A stretch of DNA of 64,000 nucleotides from positions 67,275 to 131,274 of the forward strand of contig CAYHCF010000005.1 of assembly GCA_964355075.1 (NCBI GenBank). The letters run 5' to 3'. Numbering within the stretch: position 1 is the stretch's first letter; each line of letters begins with the position of its first letter. The stretch is from B1 sp964355075. GTDB lineage: Bacteria; Bacteroidota; Bacteroidia; UKL13-3. A program made the position numbers and the translations under genes. Below the pieces are notes generated by a model. That model had not been told where the DNA came from. It did no database searches and worked only from the letters and a program-made list of their open reading frames with translations. This document shows, piece by piece, positions 9,509 to 17,868 of the stretch.

Positions 9509-10528
9509 ATGAATAATGTTGCTGTATATTGCGAGCTTGAAGAAGGAAAAATTGCTGATGTTAGTTTTGAATTGCTAAGTAAAGGTCGCAACCTGGCAAA
9601 TCAATTGAATTGTAAACTCGAAGCGCTTTTGTTTGGAGATAATCTATCCGGCTATGAAAACGAAATTGCTCCCTATGGAGTAGACATTCTGTTTAAAGCC
9701 GAAGATCCACGTCTGTCGCCTTATACTACCCTGCCGCATACATCGGTGATGGTAAAGCTGTTTAAAGAACATCAACCCCAAATTGCCCTCATGGGTGCTA
9801 CTACAATCGGGCGGGATTTGGGTCCGCGTGTATCCTCGGCATTAGGAAGCGGCTTAACTGCGGATTGTACCGAGTTGGAAATTGGGGATCATGAAGACAA
9901 AAAAGAAAAGAAAATTTATGCTAATTTACTTTATCAGATCCGTCCTGCCTTTGGTGGTAATATCATCGCAACCATTATCAACCCCGATTGCCGCCCGCAA
10001 ATGGCAACGGTACGTGAAGGGGTTATGCGGAAAGTAATTGCGAACCCAAAACATACCTGCGAAGTAGTAAACCTGGATGTCAATAACTATTTTAACGACA
10101 CTGATTTCGCTATTAGAATTATTGAAAGGCATATCGAAAAATCAAAAATAAATATTAAAGGTTCTCCAATCATTGTTTCAGGAGGATTTGGTGTGGGTTC
10201 AGCCGAAAATTTCAAGTTATTACACAGGCTTGCAAATTTGCTTGGCGGAGAAGTGGGTGCAACACGTGCAGCCGTTGATGCAGGTTTTGTTGAGCATGAG
10301 CGCCAGGTAGGGCAAACAGGAGTTACGGTTCGTCCAAAAGTATATATTGCCTGTGGCATATCGGGACAGATTCAGCATCTTGCAGGTATGCAGGAATCGA
10401 GTATTATCATTTCAATCAACAACGATATCAACGCACCGATTAACAAGATTGCAAATTATGTGATCAAGGGAAAAGTTGAAACCATCATTCCAAAAATGAT
10501 CCGCTATTTTAAGGAGAACTCTAAATAA
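9509..10528 (+). CDS. etfA: Electron transfer flavoprotein alpha subunit
   Basis: A 339-residue subunit that carries FAD. The C-terminal FAD domain is clear: GGFGVGSAENFKLLHRLA, then GEVGATRAAVDAGFVEHERQ, the QTGVTVRPKVYIACGISG block and a final SSIIISINNDINAPI. The N-terminal Rossmann-like half resembles EtfB. It lies between etfB and the acyl-CoA dehydrogenase with gaps of 17 and 20 bp, so all three are surely one transcript and one electron-transfer chain. Confidence 0.95.
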   Translation: MNNVAVYCELEEGKIADVSFELLSKGRNLANQLNCKLEALLFGDNLSGYENEIAPYGVDILFKAEDPRLSPYTTLPHTSVMVKLFKEHQPQIALMGATTIGRDLGPRVSSALGSGLTADCTELEIGDHEDKKEKKIYANLLYQIRPAFGGNIIATIINPDCRPQMATVREGVMRKVIANPKHTCEVVNLDVNNYFNDTDFAIRIIERHIEKSKINIKGSPIIVSGGFGVGSAENFKLLHRLANLLGGEVGATRAAVDAGFVEHERQVGQTGVTVRPKVYIACGISGQIQHLAGMQESSIIISINNDINAPINKIANYVIKGKVETIIPKMIRYFKENSK

Positions 10529-10548
10529 AAAAACAATCGAAAAAAATT

Positions 10549-12261
10549 ATGGCAAATTTCTTTACTGATAATCCCGATCTGAAATTTCACCTCAATCATC
10601 CTTTGATGAAAAGGATAGTTGAGTTGAAGGAAGATTTTTATAAAGATAAAGACGAATTTGATTATGCACCGCAAGATTTTGAAGATGCGATGGACAGCTA
10701 TACTCAGGTGCTTGAAATTGCAGGTGAAATATGCGGGGATATTATTGGCCCTAATGCAGAGTCTGTAGATCATGACGGACCAACTCTGAAGGATGGAAGA
10801 GTTATATATGCCAAAGGAACTCAGGAAAATATTGATGCCATTGTAAAAGCCGGTTTGATGGGAATTTCGTTGCCAAGAAAATTCGGCGGACTCAATTTTG
10901 CGATGGTTCCTTATGTGATGGCGGCGGATATTGTTTCTCGTGCCGATGCAGGATTTGCCAATATCTGGGGATTGCAGGATTGTGCTGAAACCATAAACGA
11001 TTATGCAGATGAAAGTCAGAAAGATAAATACCTGAAACGCGTTTGTACAGGCGATACAATGGCCATGACCCTTACCGAACCCGATGCCGGATCTGATTTG
11101 CAGGCCGTAATGCTGAAAGCACGTTATGATGAAGAGAAGAAAACGTGGTTTCTGAATGGCGTAAAAAGATTTATAACCAATGGTGGCGGAGAGATTTCAT
11201 TGGTGCTGGCTCGCTCAGAAGAAAGAACATTGGATGGCCGTGGACTTTCCATGTTTATTTTCGACCGGGCTGATGGTGGAATTACAGTACGCAGGCTCGA
11301 AAACAAACTGGGGATAAAAGGATCTCCAACCTGCGAACTTGTTTTTAAAGATGCCCCTGCAGAATTATGCGGACAGCGTAAATTTGGGTTGATCAAATAT
11401 GTAATGTCGCTCATGAACAGTGCAAGAATGGGAATTATTGCTCAATCCGTTGGGTTAAGCGAAGCTGCATACCGGGAGGCTTTATCCTATTCTCAAAAAC
11501 GAATTCAGTTTGGTAAACCAATCATAGAATTTCCTGCTGTTTATGAAATGCTTTCCATGATGAAAGCCAAGCTAACCGCCTCGCGTTCCTTATTATATGA
11601 AACCGCCAGATACGTGGATCTTTACAAAGCTTTATCACATATTTCAACCGAGAGAGCGCTTACAAAAGACGAAAAAGAAGAGATGAAAAAGTATCAGAAA
11701 TTAGCTGATATGTTTACGCCGCTTGGAAAAGCACTTGCTTCCGAATTTTGTAATGAGATTGCCTATGATTCTATGCAGATTCATGGTGGATCCGGATTTA
11801 TGAAAGATTATCCGATTGAACGTATTTACCGGGATGCGCGAATCACTTCTATTTACGAAGGAACCACTCAATTACAGGTGGTAGCAGCCATTCGTGGGGT
11901 AACCACCGGTGCTTATCTTGCGCTGATGAAAGACTTTGAAAATGAAACCATCAAACCGGAAACCGAATCCTACCGCAGTATTTTGGTTCACCTCACCGAA
12001 CAGTATGAAGAGGCTGAAGCCAGGGTGGTTGTTCAGAATGCCGAATTCATCGATTTTCATGCGCGCCGTTTAGTTGAAATGGTAGGAAATATTATCATGG
12101 GCTATTTGCTATTGATGGATGTGCAACGCAACCACGAATACTGGAAAACTTTGGAAGTGTTTTTGAAATATGCACGTTCAAAAAATATGCAGAATGCAAC
12201 TTTCATCGGTCATTCCAATTTGAATGATCTCGGAAAATTTAAATACATTTCCGATAAATAA
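10549..12261 (+). CDS. Acyl-CoA dehydrogenase, long form
   Basis: A 570-residue FAD enzyme that would oxidise acyl-CoA thioesters and hand electrons to the adjacent EtfAB. Conserved segments: MTLTEPDAGSDLQAV (FAD-contacting loop, about residues 172-186), RITSIYEGTTQLQVVAAIRG with the catalytic-base glutamate in YEGT, and MQIHGGSGFMKDYPIERIYR. It is some 190 residues longer than medium-chain enzymes; the extra material is a charged N-terminal stretch of about 60 residues and a C-terminal helical region beyond the YEGT motif. This long type recurs next to etfBA in Bacteroidota. Chain-length specificity cannot be read from sequence. Confidence 0.92.
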   Translation: MANFFTDNPDLKFHLNHPLMKRIVELKEDFYKDKDEFDYAPQDFEDAMDSYTQVLEIAGEICGDIIGPNAESVDHDGPTLKDGRVIYAKGTQENIDAIVKAGLMGISLPRKFGGLNFAMVPYVMAADIVSRADAGFANIWGLQDCAETINDYADESQKDKYLKRVCTGDTMAMTLTEPDAGSDLQAVMLKARYDEEKKTWFLNGVKRFITNGGGEISLVLARSEERTLDGRGLSMFIFDRADGGITVRRLENKLGIKGSPTCELVFKDAPAELCGQRKFGLIKYVMSLMNSARMGIIAQSVGLSEAAYREALSYSQKRIQFGKPIIEFPAVYEMLSMMKAKLTASRSLLYETARYVDLYKALSHISTERALTKDEKEEMKKYQKLADMFTPLGKALASEFCNEIAYDSMQIHGGSGFMKDYPIERIYRDARITSIYEGTTQLQVVAAIRGVTTGAYLALMKDFENETIKPETESYRSILVHLTEQYEEAEARVVVQNAEFIDFHARRLVEMVGNIIMGYLLLMDVQRNHEYWKTLEVFLKYARSKNMQNATFIGHSNLNDLGKFKYISDK

Positions 12262-12324
12262 TACCGGAATATTATTCGAATATCTAAATGCTGAGCTTAG
12301 TAAGCCTGGTGAACTCTTTGTGAG

Positions 12325-12361
12325 CTTTGTGTTTAAATAGAAATTTCATTTAAACACAAAG
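12325..12361. terminator. Perfect 14-bp inverted repeat between convergent genes
   Basis: CTTTGTGTTTAAAT (12325-12338) is matched exactly by its reverse complement at 12348-12361 across a 9-nt spacer. It lies between the convergent acyl-CoA dehydrogenase and CBS genes, where a bidirectional terminator is expected. It lacks a long T run, so termination is inferred from position and symmetry. Confidence 0.5.
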
Positions 12362-12399
12362 TTCAAAAGGGAAAGTAAAGGAGCACAAGTGCCTGTATT

Positions 12400-12840
12400 T
12401 TAGGAATAGAATCCGCCTTTGATGTAATTCTCAAGACTTTCGATGGTTTCTTTTTGAGAGTGAATAACCATATTAACTGCATCACCTATGCTGATCATTC
12501 CCAGAATCTTATTATCTTCAATTACTGGCAAGTGTCGAATGTGCTTTTCGGTCATTAGCGACAGGCATTCAAGTACATTTACCATTGGAGTTACCGAGAT
12601 CACATCAGCGGTCATCACTTCTTTCACTAAAGTATCCTTTGAAAACACTCCTTTGAGAACTACTTTTCGGGCATAATCTCTTTCTGAAAAAATCCCGCAA
12701 AGCGTATCACCGTCCATAACCATAACAGCCCCTATCTGTTTATCGGAAAACAATTTTAAAGCTTCAAAAACTGTTTGGTCTGGTTTTACTGAATAAACCT
12801 CGCCACCTTTTTTCTGTAGGATTGATTTTACTGCAAACAT
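12400..12840 (-). CDS. Protein of two CBS domains
   Basis: A 146-residue protein made almost only of a tandem CBS pair (Bateman module): VYSVKPDQTVFEALKLFSDK with MDGDTLCGIFSERDYARK in the first and VISVTPMVNVLECLSLM with RHLPVIEDNKILGMISIGD in the second. Such modules bind adenosine nucleotides and sense energy status; partner unknown. The ATG at 12840 (MFAVKSILQ) is chosen over one 90 bp upstream, since the extra 30 residues are not part of the fold and look like leader sequence. The 255 bp between this gene's stop-side neighbour and its start region hold nothing I recognise. Confidence 0.85.
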   Translation of the reverse strand: MFAVKSILQKKGGEVYSVKPDQTVFEALKLFSDKQIGAVMVMDGDTLCGIFSERDYARKVVLKGVFSKDTLVKEVMTADVISVTPMVNVLECLSLMTEKHIRHLPVIEDNKILGMISIGDAVNMVIHSQKETIESLENYIKGGFYS

Positions 12841-13095
12841 AATTGTAAGAATTAAATAATATTCAATATTAGTCCAACTTTTTGAATATTGAAACGATAA
12901 ACCCGAATATTGATTAAAATCACCCTCCATTTGCGTATTTTGACGGTTAAATGATAATTTGGCTGTTTAAAAAGGGTATTTGAGATCAAACAAGGTGCTT
13001 TGATTAGCCGACATTCAGAATGATACCATCCGCAAAATTCAATACTTAAAAATCGTCCACAGGATATTTATTCCGTAGATTTCACAAGTTAATTC

Positions 13096-13509
13096 TTAAT
13101 GTATTTTCAATTTATCGATTGATCTCCAGTTTTGCACTATAATTTTATCTTTTGTTACAAATTCCTGCTCACCATCATAAAGGAGTAAACCACCACTGAT
13201 ATCACTAAAACCATTCCATTGATGGATTGCCTTTAATTGGTTTTCCTGGAAAGTTTGAGCTGATTTTATTTCAATCGGGTACAATGCGTTGCCGGAATCC
13301 AGCAATATATCTATCTCGATGCCTTTATGATCGCGCCAGTAAAAAATATGGGTAGCAGAGCCTGTATTGAATTTTATTTTATAAAGTTCAGTTACCACAT
13401 AATTTTCAAACAAGGCCCCTCTGAAATGAGAATGTTGCAATTCATTTTCAAGTCGGATTCCAAGCAAGGAACAGGCAAGGCCGGTATCAATAAAATACAG
13501 ATAAGACAT
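13096..13509 (-). pseudogene. C-terminal remnant of a second DUF4143 ATPase
   Basis: A 137-codon frame corresponding only to the last third of a DUF4143-type ATPase: it begins at YLYFIDTGLACSLLGI, continues through the LFENYVVTELYK block and has the nuclease-like residues EIDILL with IEIKS (a D...ExK pattern). The AAA ATPase part is missing. A TAA stop lies directly before the ATG in frame, so the fragment is cut off rather than started naturally. It sits 17 bp downstream of an intact family member on the same strand. It is not a copy of that protein, whose C-terminus is quite different. A short translated product remains possible. Confidence 0.7.
13111..13284. repeat. 174-bp direct repeat, copy 1
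   Basis: Aligned by eye to 15073-15246 without gaps and with about 10 mismatches. It encodes the last 58 or so residues of the DUF4143 remnant (from YPIEIKS to WRSIDKLK). The two copies flank 1.8 kb that contains the intact ATPase and a T9SS tail fragment. Confidence 0.85.
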
Positions 13510-13526
13510 TTAAAAAATAATAGATT

Positions 13527-14663
13527 TTATGTAATCCAATCAAGATAATTGGCAGAGGTGATCACCTCAAATTTACTTTCAGGATATCCTGCTTTCCAGG
13601 CGCCCGGAACTTTAACTTTTTTATCCGCTTTCCATTTCATTTCATAGGCATAAAGTTTCCCGTCTCTTTCCTCTACCCAATCAATTTCTTGTTGCTGGTA
13701 AGTTCTCCAGAAATAATTATTGACAATCATTCCTGTGTATTGCTGATATTTTATTCGTTCTGACAGCAGGTAATTTTCCCATAATTCTCCTATATCATTT
13801 CGAATATTTATTGGGTTGAAATTTGCAATTAAGGTATTACGTATACCATTATCATAAAAATACCATTTGCTGCTCTTTGTAATTTCCTTCCTGAGGTTTC
13901 GGCTAAAACCCTGTACTTTATAAATCACAAATACTTTGGATAACAAATCAAGGTATTTATCAACGGTATTTTTATTCATCCCCAATTGTCTTCCTAATTC
14001 ATCCAAAGAAACTTCTTTGCCAATTTGAAAGGCAATCAATCGAAGCAGGTCTATCAGCTTACCTGAACTACGCACACCGTCATGTTCAAGGATATCTTTT
14101 AATAAATAAGAGTTCACAAGTTCCTTCAAATAAGCTGCTTTTTCTTCATTGCTTTTATTTTGTAAAAGTTCAGGATAACTTCCATAAATCAAACGCTCCT
14201 CAAGATTGGCTTTTGTTTGTACAAGGTTTTCTTCGGCCATATATTCCATCTGAGCCAAAGGATACATTTGAAATGTAATTTTTCTCCCCGTTAATGGTTC
14301 CCCCAGTTTGTTGCTTAAATCAAACATAGAAGATCCGGTAGCAATGATTCTGATACCTTCTATCTCATCTACCATCAATTTTAATATTTGACCAATATCA
14401 GGTATTTTTTGAGCTTCATCAATAATCAGTATTTTATGTTTGCTGAGCAATCGTTTATAATTTTCTACAGTCCTTTGTTTCAATACCTGTGCCGTTGCAA
14501 TATCTTCTCCATTTAGTTGAAGAATGGGTTCTGTAATCATGGGTGTTAAATATTTAATTAAGGATGTTTTACCTATTCTTCTTGCACCTAATAATACAAC
14601 CACCTTATTTGGCACTAGGCTCTTAAGTAACTTTTCAGAAATTGCCCGTTTAATATATTTCAT
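13527..14663 (-). CDS. AAA ATPase with DUF4143 C-terminal domain
   Basis: A 378-residue protein. An N-terminal P-loop (GARRIGKTSL, residues 26-35), a Walker B-like LIIDEAQKIPDI and a GSSMFDLSN sensor segment mark the AAA_14 ATPase family. The C-terminal part is the DUF4143 domain, which has a restriction-endonuclease-like fold; EIDWVEERDGKLYAYEMKW supplies the D...ExK pattern. These genes are very common and mobile in Bacteroidota, and their function is not settled. Three 12-bp repeats at exact 32-bp spacing overlap its likely promoter, suggesting autoregulation. It lies between remnants of a related gene. The start at 14663 gives the expected MKYIKR N-terminus. Confidence 0.88.
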   Translation of the reverse strand: MKYIKRAISEKLLKSLVPNKVVVLLGARRIGKTSLIKYLTPMITEPILQLNGEDIATAQVLKQRTVENYKRLLSKHKILIIDEAQKIPDIGQILKLMVDEIEGIRIIATGSSMFDLSNKLGEPLTGRKITFQMYPLAQMEYMAEENLVQTKANLEERLIYGSYPELLQNKSNEEKAAYLKELVNSYLLKDILEHDGVRSSGKLIDLLRLIAFQIGKEVSLDELGRQLGMNKNTVDKYLDLLSKVFVIYKVQGFSRNLRKEITKSSKWYFYDNGIRNTLIANFNPINIRNDIGELWENYLLSERIKYQQYTGMIVNNYFWRTYQQQEIDWVEERDGKLYAYEMKWKADKKVKVPGAWKAGYPESKFEVITSANYLDWIT

Positions 14664-14683
14664 GTTAGTTAAGCTTTAAGCCG

Positions 14684-14766
14684 CAAATATATTAAATTCA
14701 GTTAACATAATAACCAAATTACATTAAATTCAGTTATTATGTTATTCGTATTACATTAAATTCAGT
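14684..14766 (-). promoter_or_regulatory. Promoter with three operator-like repeats at 32-bp spacing
   Basis: ATTAAATTCAGT (plus-strand reading) occurs at 14691, 14723 and 14755, exactly 32 bp or three helical turns apart, just upstream of the minus-strand ATPase start at 14663. On the minus strand a -7 box TATATTTG (14684-14691) and a TTTG (14715-14718), 23 bp apart, fit the Bacteroidota TTG / TAnnTTTG pattern. The first repeat overlaps the promoter, as a repressor site would. Confidence 0.55.
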
Positions 14767-14819
14767 CATTTTGAAGCCAAACAGTTTGTGTCTGAGGTAT
14801 TATTTAAACGAGACCGGCT

Positions 14820-15050
14820 TTATTGCTTCATAATTTTTTGTGTAACAATCATTTGGTTGTCACGCACAAGTTTTACAAAATATAAACCATTCGCCTGATC
14901 CGATAAATCAATTGTATTTAATTCGTTTATAATTGTTTGTTTATAAACTAAAGCGCCAAGGTTATTGTATATTTCAATACGTTCATTATTTTCAGGATTC
15001 GAAACTGCAATGTTAAATACCCCATTGCCGGGATTCGGAAATCTATCCAA
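14820..15050 (-). pseudogene. Headless T9SS type A sorting domain
   Basis: A 76-codon frame reading FPNPGNGVFNIAV...IYNNLGALVYKQ...LSDQANGLYFVKLVRDNQ...QKIMKQ, a complete type IX secretion C-terminal sorting tail with no cargo protein in front. The only start is a TTG, and an in-frame TAA lies five codons upstream. It is therefore the cut-off end of a lost secreted protein, abutting the second DUF4143 remnant. Confidence 0.75.
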
Positions 15051-15246
15051 GTACGGTATAATTTAGTTTTAATTTATCAATTGATCTCCAGTTTCGCACT
15101 TTAATTTTATCTTTTGTTGTAAATTCCTGCTCACCATCATAAAGGAGTAAACCACCACTAAGACTACTAAAACCATTCCATTGATGGATTGCCTTTAACT
15201 GGTTTTCCTGGAAAGTTTGAGCTGATTTTATTTCAATCGGGTACAA
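15043..15246 (-). pseudogene. Second C-terminal DUF4143 fragment
   Basis: The frame starts at TTG/YPIEIKSAQTF and reads the last 58 residues of the same ATPase remnant found at 13096, then runs into about 8 foreign residues (NYTVLG). It has no proper start and no domain. It marks one border of the duplicated segment. Confidence 0.75.
15073..15246. repeat. 174-bp direct repeat, copy 2
   Basis: Gap-free partner of 13111-13284, offset 1962 bp, about 94 per cent identical by eye. Both copies end at the same GTACAA on the right, so the right breakpoint is sharp. Confidence 0.85.
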
Positions 15247-15397
15247 ATGATGTAGCTAATTACCATAATTGTACCATATGGTTAGAAAATATTAACTTTT
15301 TGTTTATTTACCAGTTTCCTGAACATTTTTTAAGGTTTCATAAATATTGTTTTGAAAACTGCCTGCGATTGTTCAATTTTAACAAAATTTATTATCG

Positions 15398-16645
15398 ATG
15401 ATTACTGACTACAAACACGGCGTTGCTGCGCGATTGATGCGCTATGTGCAAATTGATACCACCGCCGACCCCAATTCGGATACGCAACCCAGTTCAATGA
15501 AACAAAAAGACCTGAGCAGCTTGTTGGTTCAGGAATTATTGGCTTTGGACATTGAAGATGCCGAATTAGATAAGGATGGATATGTTTACGCAACCATACC
15601 TTCCAATTCAAAGAAAAAGGTGCCTGTAATATGTTTATGCGCACATGTGGATACTGCCCCTGATTGCAGTGGTACCGATGTTAAACCCATTTTACATGAA
15701 AAGTGGAATGGGTCAGATATCATTTTTCCCGACGACCCTACCGTAATTTTATCAGGTAAAAATCATCCTTATCTGTTAGAACGAAAGGGAGATGATATCA
15801 TAACCGCTTCCGGAAAAACATTATTAGGTGCCGATGATAAAGCCGGTATTGCTATCATTATGGATCTTACTGAATACCTTACCACACATCCTGAGGTTCC
15901 TCATGGAAAAATTCGAATTTTATTTACACCCGACGAAGAAGTAGGTAGAGGCGTGAATGCTATTGACATGAAAAAATTGGGTGCTGATGTTGGATATACT
16001 TTAGATGGTGGAGAACGCGGGCATTTAGAAGGGGAATCATTTTCTGCAGATGGTTGTACAATCCGGTTTTTTGGAATCAGCGCACATCCCGGATATGCTA
16101 AAAATAAAATGGTGAATGCTCAAAAAGTTTTAAGTCATTTTATCGCTTCTTTACCAACCGATTCCTGGTGTCCGGAAGTTACCGATGGTTATCAGGGTTT
16201 TGTTCATCCGGTTCAGATTGAAGGAGGAGTTGAGCAGGCTAAAGTTCAATTTATTGTCCGTGATTTTGTCACCTCAAAACTGGCCGAATACGAAACCCAT
16301 CTGGAGAAACTTGCCAAACAAACGGTAGCTAAATTTCCGGGTGCAACTTATTCTATTTCTGTTCAGGAACAATACCGGAATATGCGTGAAATACTCGACC
16401 AAAACCCCCTTGTTATGGGAAATGCTGCCGAAGCTTATCAGATGGCCGGACTGAACCCGAATATACAGAACATTCGAGGAGGAACGGATGGCTCAAGATT
16501 ATCCTTTATGGGCTTACCCTGTCCGAATTTGTTTACAGGCGAAATGGGCATTCACAGCAAAGTGGAATATGTAAGTGTTCAGGACATGCAAAAATCTGTT
16601 GAAGTGTGCGTGAACCTGCTAAAAGTCTGGGAAAGCAAAAGCTAG
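15398..16645 (+). CDS. pepT: Peptidase T (tripeptide aminopeptidase)
   Basis: A 415-residue cytoplasmic M20B zinc peptidase that removes N-terminal residues from tripeptides. Metal ligands and catalytic residues are visible in LCAHVDTAPD (His, Asp), LLGADDKAGIA (bridging Asp), FTPDEEVGRG (catalytic Glu plus ligand) and TLDGGERG. The final metal ligand lies in GEMGIHSKVEYV. RGGTDGSRLSFMGLPCPN is also conserved. Length matches the family. It is a single-gene unit; a repeat-rich spacer follows. Confidence 0.95.
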   Translation: MITDYKHGVAARLMRYVQIDTTADPNSDTQPSSMKQKDLSSLLVQELLALDIEDAELDKDGYVYATIPSNSKKKVPVICLCAHVDTAPDCSGTDVKPILHEKWNGSDIIFPDDPTVILSGKNHPYLLERKGDDIITASGKTLLGADDKAGIAIIMDLTEYLTTHPEVPHGKIRILFTPDEEVGRGVNAIDMKKLGADVGYTLDGGERGHLEGESFSADGCTIRFFGISAHPGYAKNKMVNAQKVLSHFIASLPTDSWCPEVTDGYQGFVHPVQIEGGVEQAKVQFIVRDFVTSKLAEYETHLEKLAKQTVAKFPGATYSISVQEQYRNMREILDQNPLVMGNAAEAYQMAGLNPNIQNIRGGTDGSRLSFMGLPCPNLFTGEMGIHSKVEYVSVQDMQKSVEVCVNLLKVWESKS

Positions 16646-16660
16646 AGATGGGAAGCAGGA

Positions 16661-16698
16661 GCTAGAAATGGGACCCTTCGACAAGCTCAGGATGACAA
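16661..16698. repeat. Dispersed intergenic repeat, CCCTTCGACAAGCTCAGGAT type
   Basis: The block GCTAGAAATGGG followed by ACCCTTCGACAAGCTCAGG and ATGACA recurs at 42735-42828, where the core is tandemly tripled. Both copies lie just after a plus-strand stop codon. After both copies comes a shared tail containing GCGTCTTAG and TGGCAAAA. Confidence 0.8.
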
Positions 16699-16770
16699 GA
16701 GAGATGTGAAATGCAAAAAGATTAAATGTTCCATGCACCTATACACTTGGTGCCTTGGCGTCTTAGTGGC

Positions 16771-16802
16771 AAAATTTGTTTCTTAGTTTCTTCGTAGCCA
16801 AA
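16771..16802. repeat. Inverted repeat flanking sufT-sufE, left copy
   Basis: AAAATTTGTTTCTTAGTTTC and the following TTCGTAGCCAAA match the reverse complement of 17788-17818 with few differences. The pair brackets sufT and sufE. It looks like a copy of the same short element in opposite orientation. Confidence 0.6.
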
Positions 16803-16808
16803 AAATAT

Positions 16809-17183
16809 TTACAAAAATCCTAATTGCAATTTTGCTGCTTCACTCATCAGATCCTGTGTCCAGGGTGGATCAAAGGTAACTTTAACTTCAACTTCTTTAA
16901 CACCTTCTATTGCCCCTAATTTCTCTTTTATCTCCGCAGGCATACTTTGAGCCGCAGGACAAAATGGAGAAGTGAGTGACATCACAATTTCAATATTCAA
17001 ATCGTGGGATACATTTACTTCATAGATTAATCCCAGTTCATATATATTAACAGGTATTTCAGGGTCATACACAGATTGTATAACCTGAACCGCCTCGATT
17101 TGCACATCTACAAAATTGCGTATCGGACTACTATCTGGTGAAACCTCATTCATTGTTTCATTGCTGTCATTTGCTTCCATCAT
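16809..17183 (-). CDS. sufT: SufT-like MIP18/DUF59 Fe-S assembly factor
   Basis: A 124-residue small protein. After a variable 25-residue head comes the MIP18-family domain with VYDPEIPVNIYELGLIYEV and the cysteine segment TSPFCPAAQSMP, then VTFDPPWTQDLMSEAAK. Members help to mature Fe-S proteins. It is the last gene of the suf cluster (order sufB-C-D-S-E-T on the minus strand), 100 bp after sufE, which supports the SufT assignment. The start is either of two adjacent ATG codons (17183, 17180). Confidence 0.85.
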   Translation of the reverse strand: MMEANDSNETMNEVSPDSSPIRNFVDVQIEAVQVIQSVYDPEIPVNIYELGLIYEVNVSHDLNIEIVMSLTSPFCPAAQSMPAEIKEKLGAIEGVKEVEVKVTFDPPWTQDLMSEAAKLQLGFL

Positions 17184-17247
17184 TCCCCTATTTATTCTGC
17201 ATTAAATTTATATATTAATCTCATTAACCAACCTTTACAAATCACCG

Positions 17248-17287
17248 ATTACTAATTACTGATTACTAATTACTAATTACTAATTAC
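17248..17287. repeat. 8-bp tandem repeat ATTACTAA
   Basis: About five copies of ATTACTAA / ATTACTGA in the sufE-sufT spacer; the right end overlaps the sufE stop codon. A simple-sequence intergenic repeat with no visible coding role. Confidence 0.8.
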
Positions 17288-17715
17288 CCATTCCCTTTCC
17301 CCTTAAAAACCAACGCATACATTTTCATTTGTTTAATCATGCTTGCAAAACCATTACTCCGCTGACTCCCGATCATCCTGCTCATTCCAATTTTATCAAT
17401 AAAAAATAATTCCGTATTCAATATATCCTCTGGCGTTTGTTTATTCCATACCTGAATCAATAAGCTGATCAAACCTTTGGTTATTTCGGTATTGCTGTCG
17501 GCATTAAAAATTACTGCGTCATTTTCGAATTTTGCATCTAACCAAACCTTGCTTTGACAACCTTTAACAATATTATTTTCTGTTTTCAACGATTCATCCA
17601 TGGGTGGTAACTTTTTTCCTAAATCCATCAGGTAAAAAATAGTGCTCTCCATATCGCCATCAAATAGCTCAAAATTTTCTATAATCTCATTTTGTATCGC
17701 TGTTGTTGTTTTCAT
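17284..17715 (-). CDS. sufE: SufE sulfur acceptor
   Basis: A 143-residue protein that takes the persulfide sulfur from SufS and passes it to the SufBCD scaffold. The acceptor cysteine is in VKGCQSKVW (about residue 53). The ATG at 17715 (MKTTTAIQ) is preferred; the frame extends 27 bp further upstream but adds residues outside the fold. Its neighbours sufS and sufT are on the same strand. A 150-bp repeat-bearing gap separates it from sufS. Confidence 0.93.
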   Translation of the reverse strand: MKTTTAIQNEIIENFELFDGDMESTIFYLMDLGKKLPPMDESLKTENNIVKGCQSKVWLDAKFENDAVIFNADSNTEITKGLISLLIQVWNKQTPEDILNTELFFIDKIGMSRMIGSQRSNGFASMIKQMKMYALVFKGKGNG

Positions 17716-17787
17716 TCCATTTTTTATTGCCACTAAGTGCAAAAATTATTTCCATTTGTTTCTTTGTTCCTTTGTAGCCTCCACTTT

Positions 17788-17818
17788 TTTGCTACTAAGA
17801 AACTAAGAAACAAAATTT
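17788..17818. repeat. Inverted repeat flanking sufT-sufE, right copy
   Basis: TTTGCTACTAAGAAACTAAG and AAACAAAATTT form the reverse-complement partner of 16771-16802. It lies between sufS and sufE. Confidence 0.6.
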
Positions 17819-17868
17819 CATCCCAAATCCATCACTCAATTCCATTTCCTTTTCCATTCTCACCTCTC

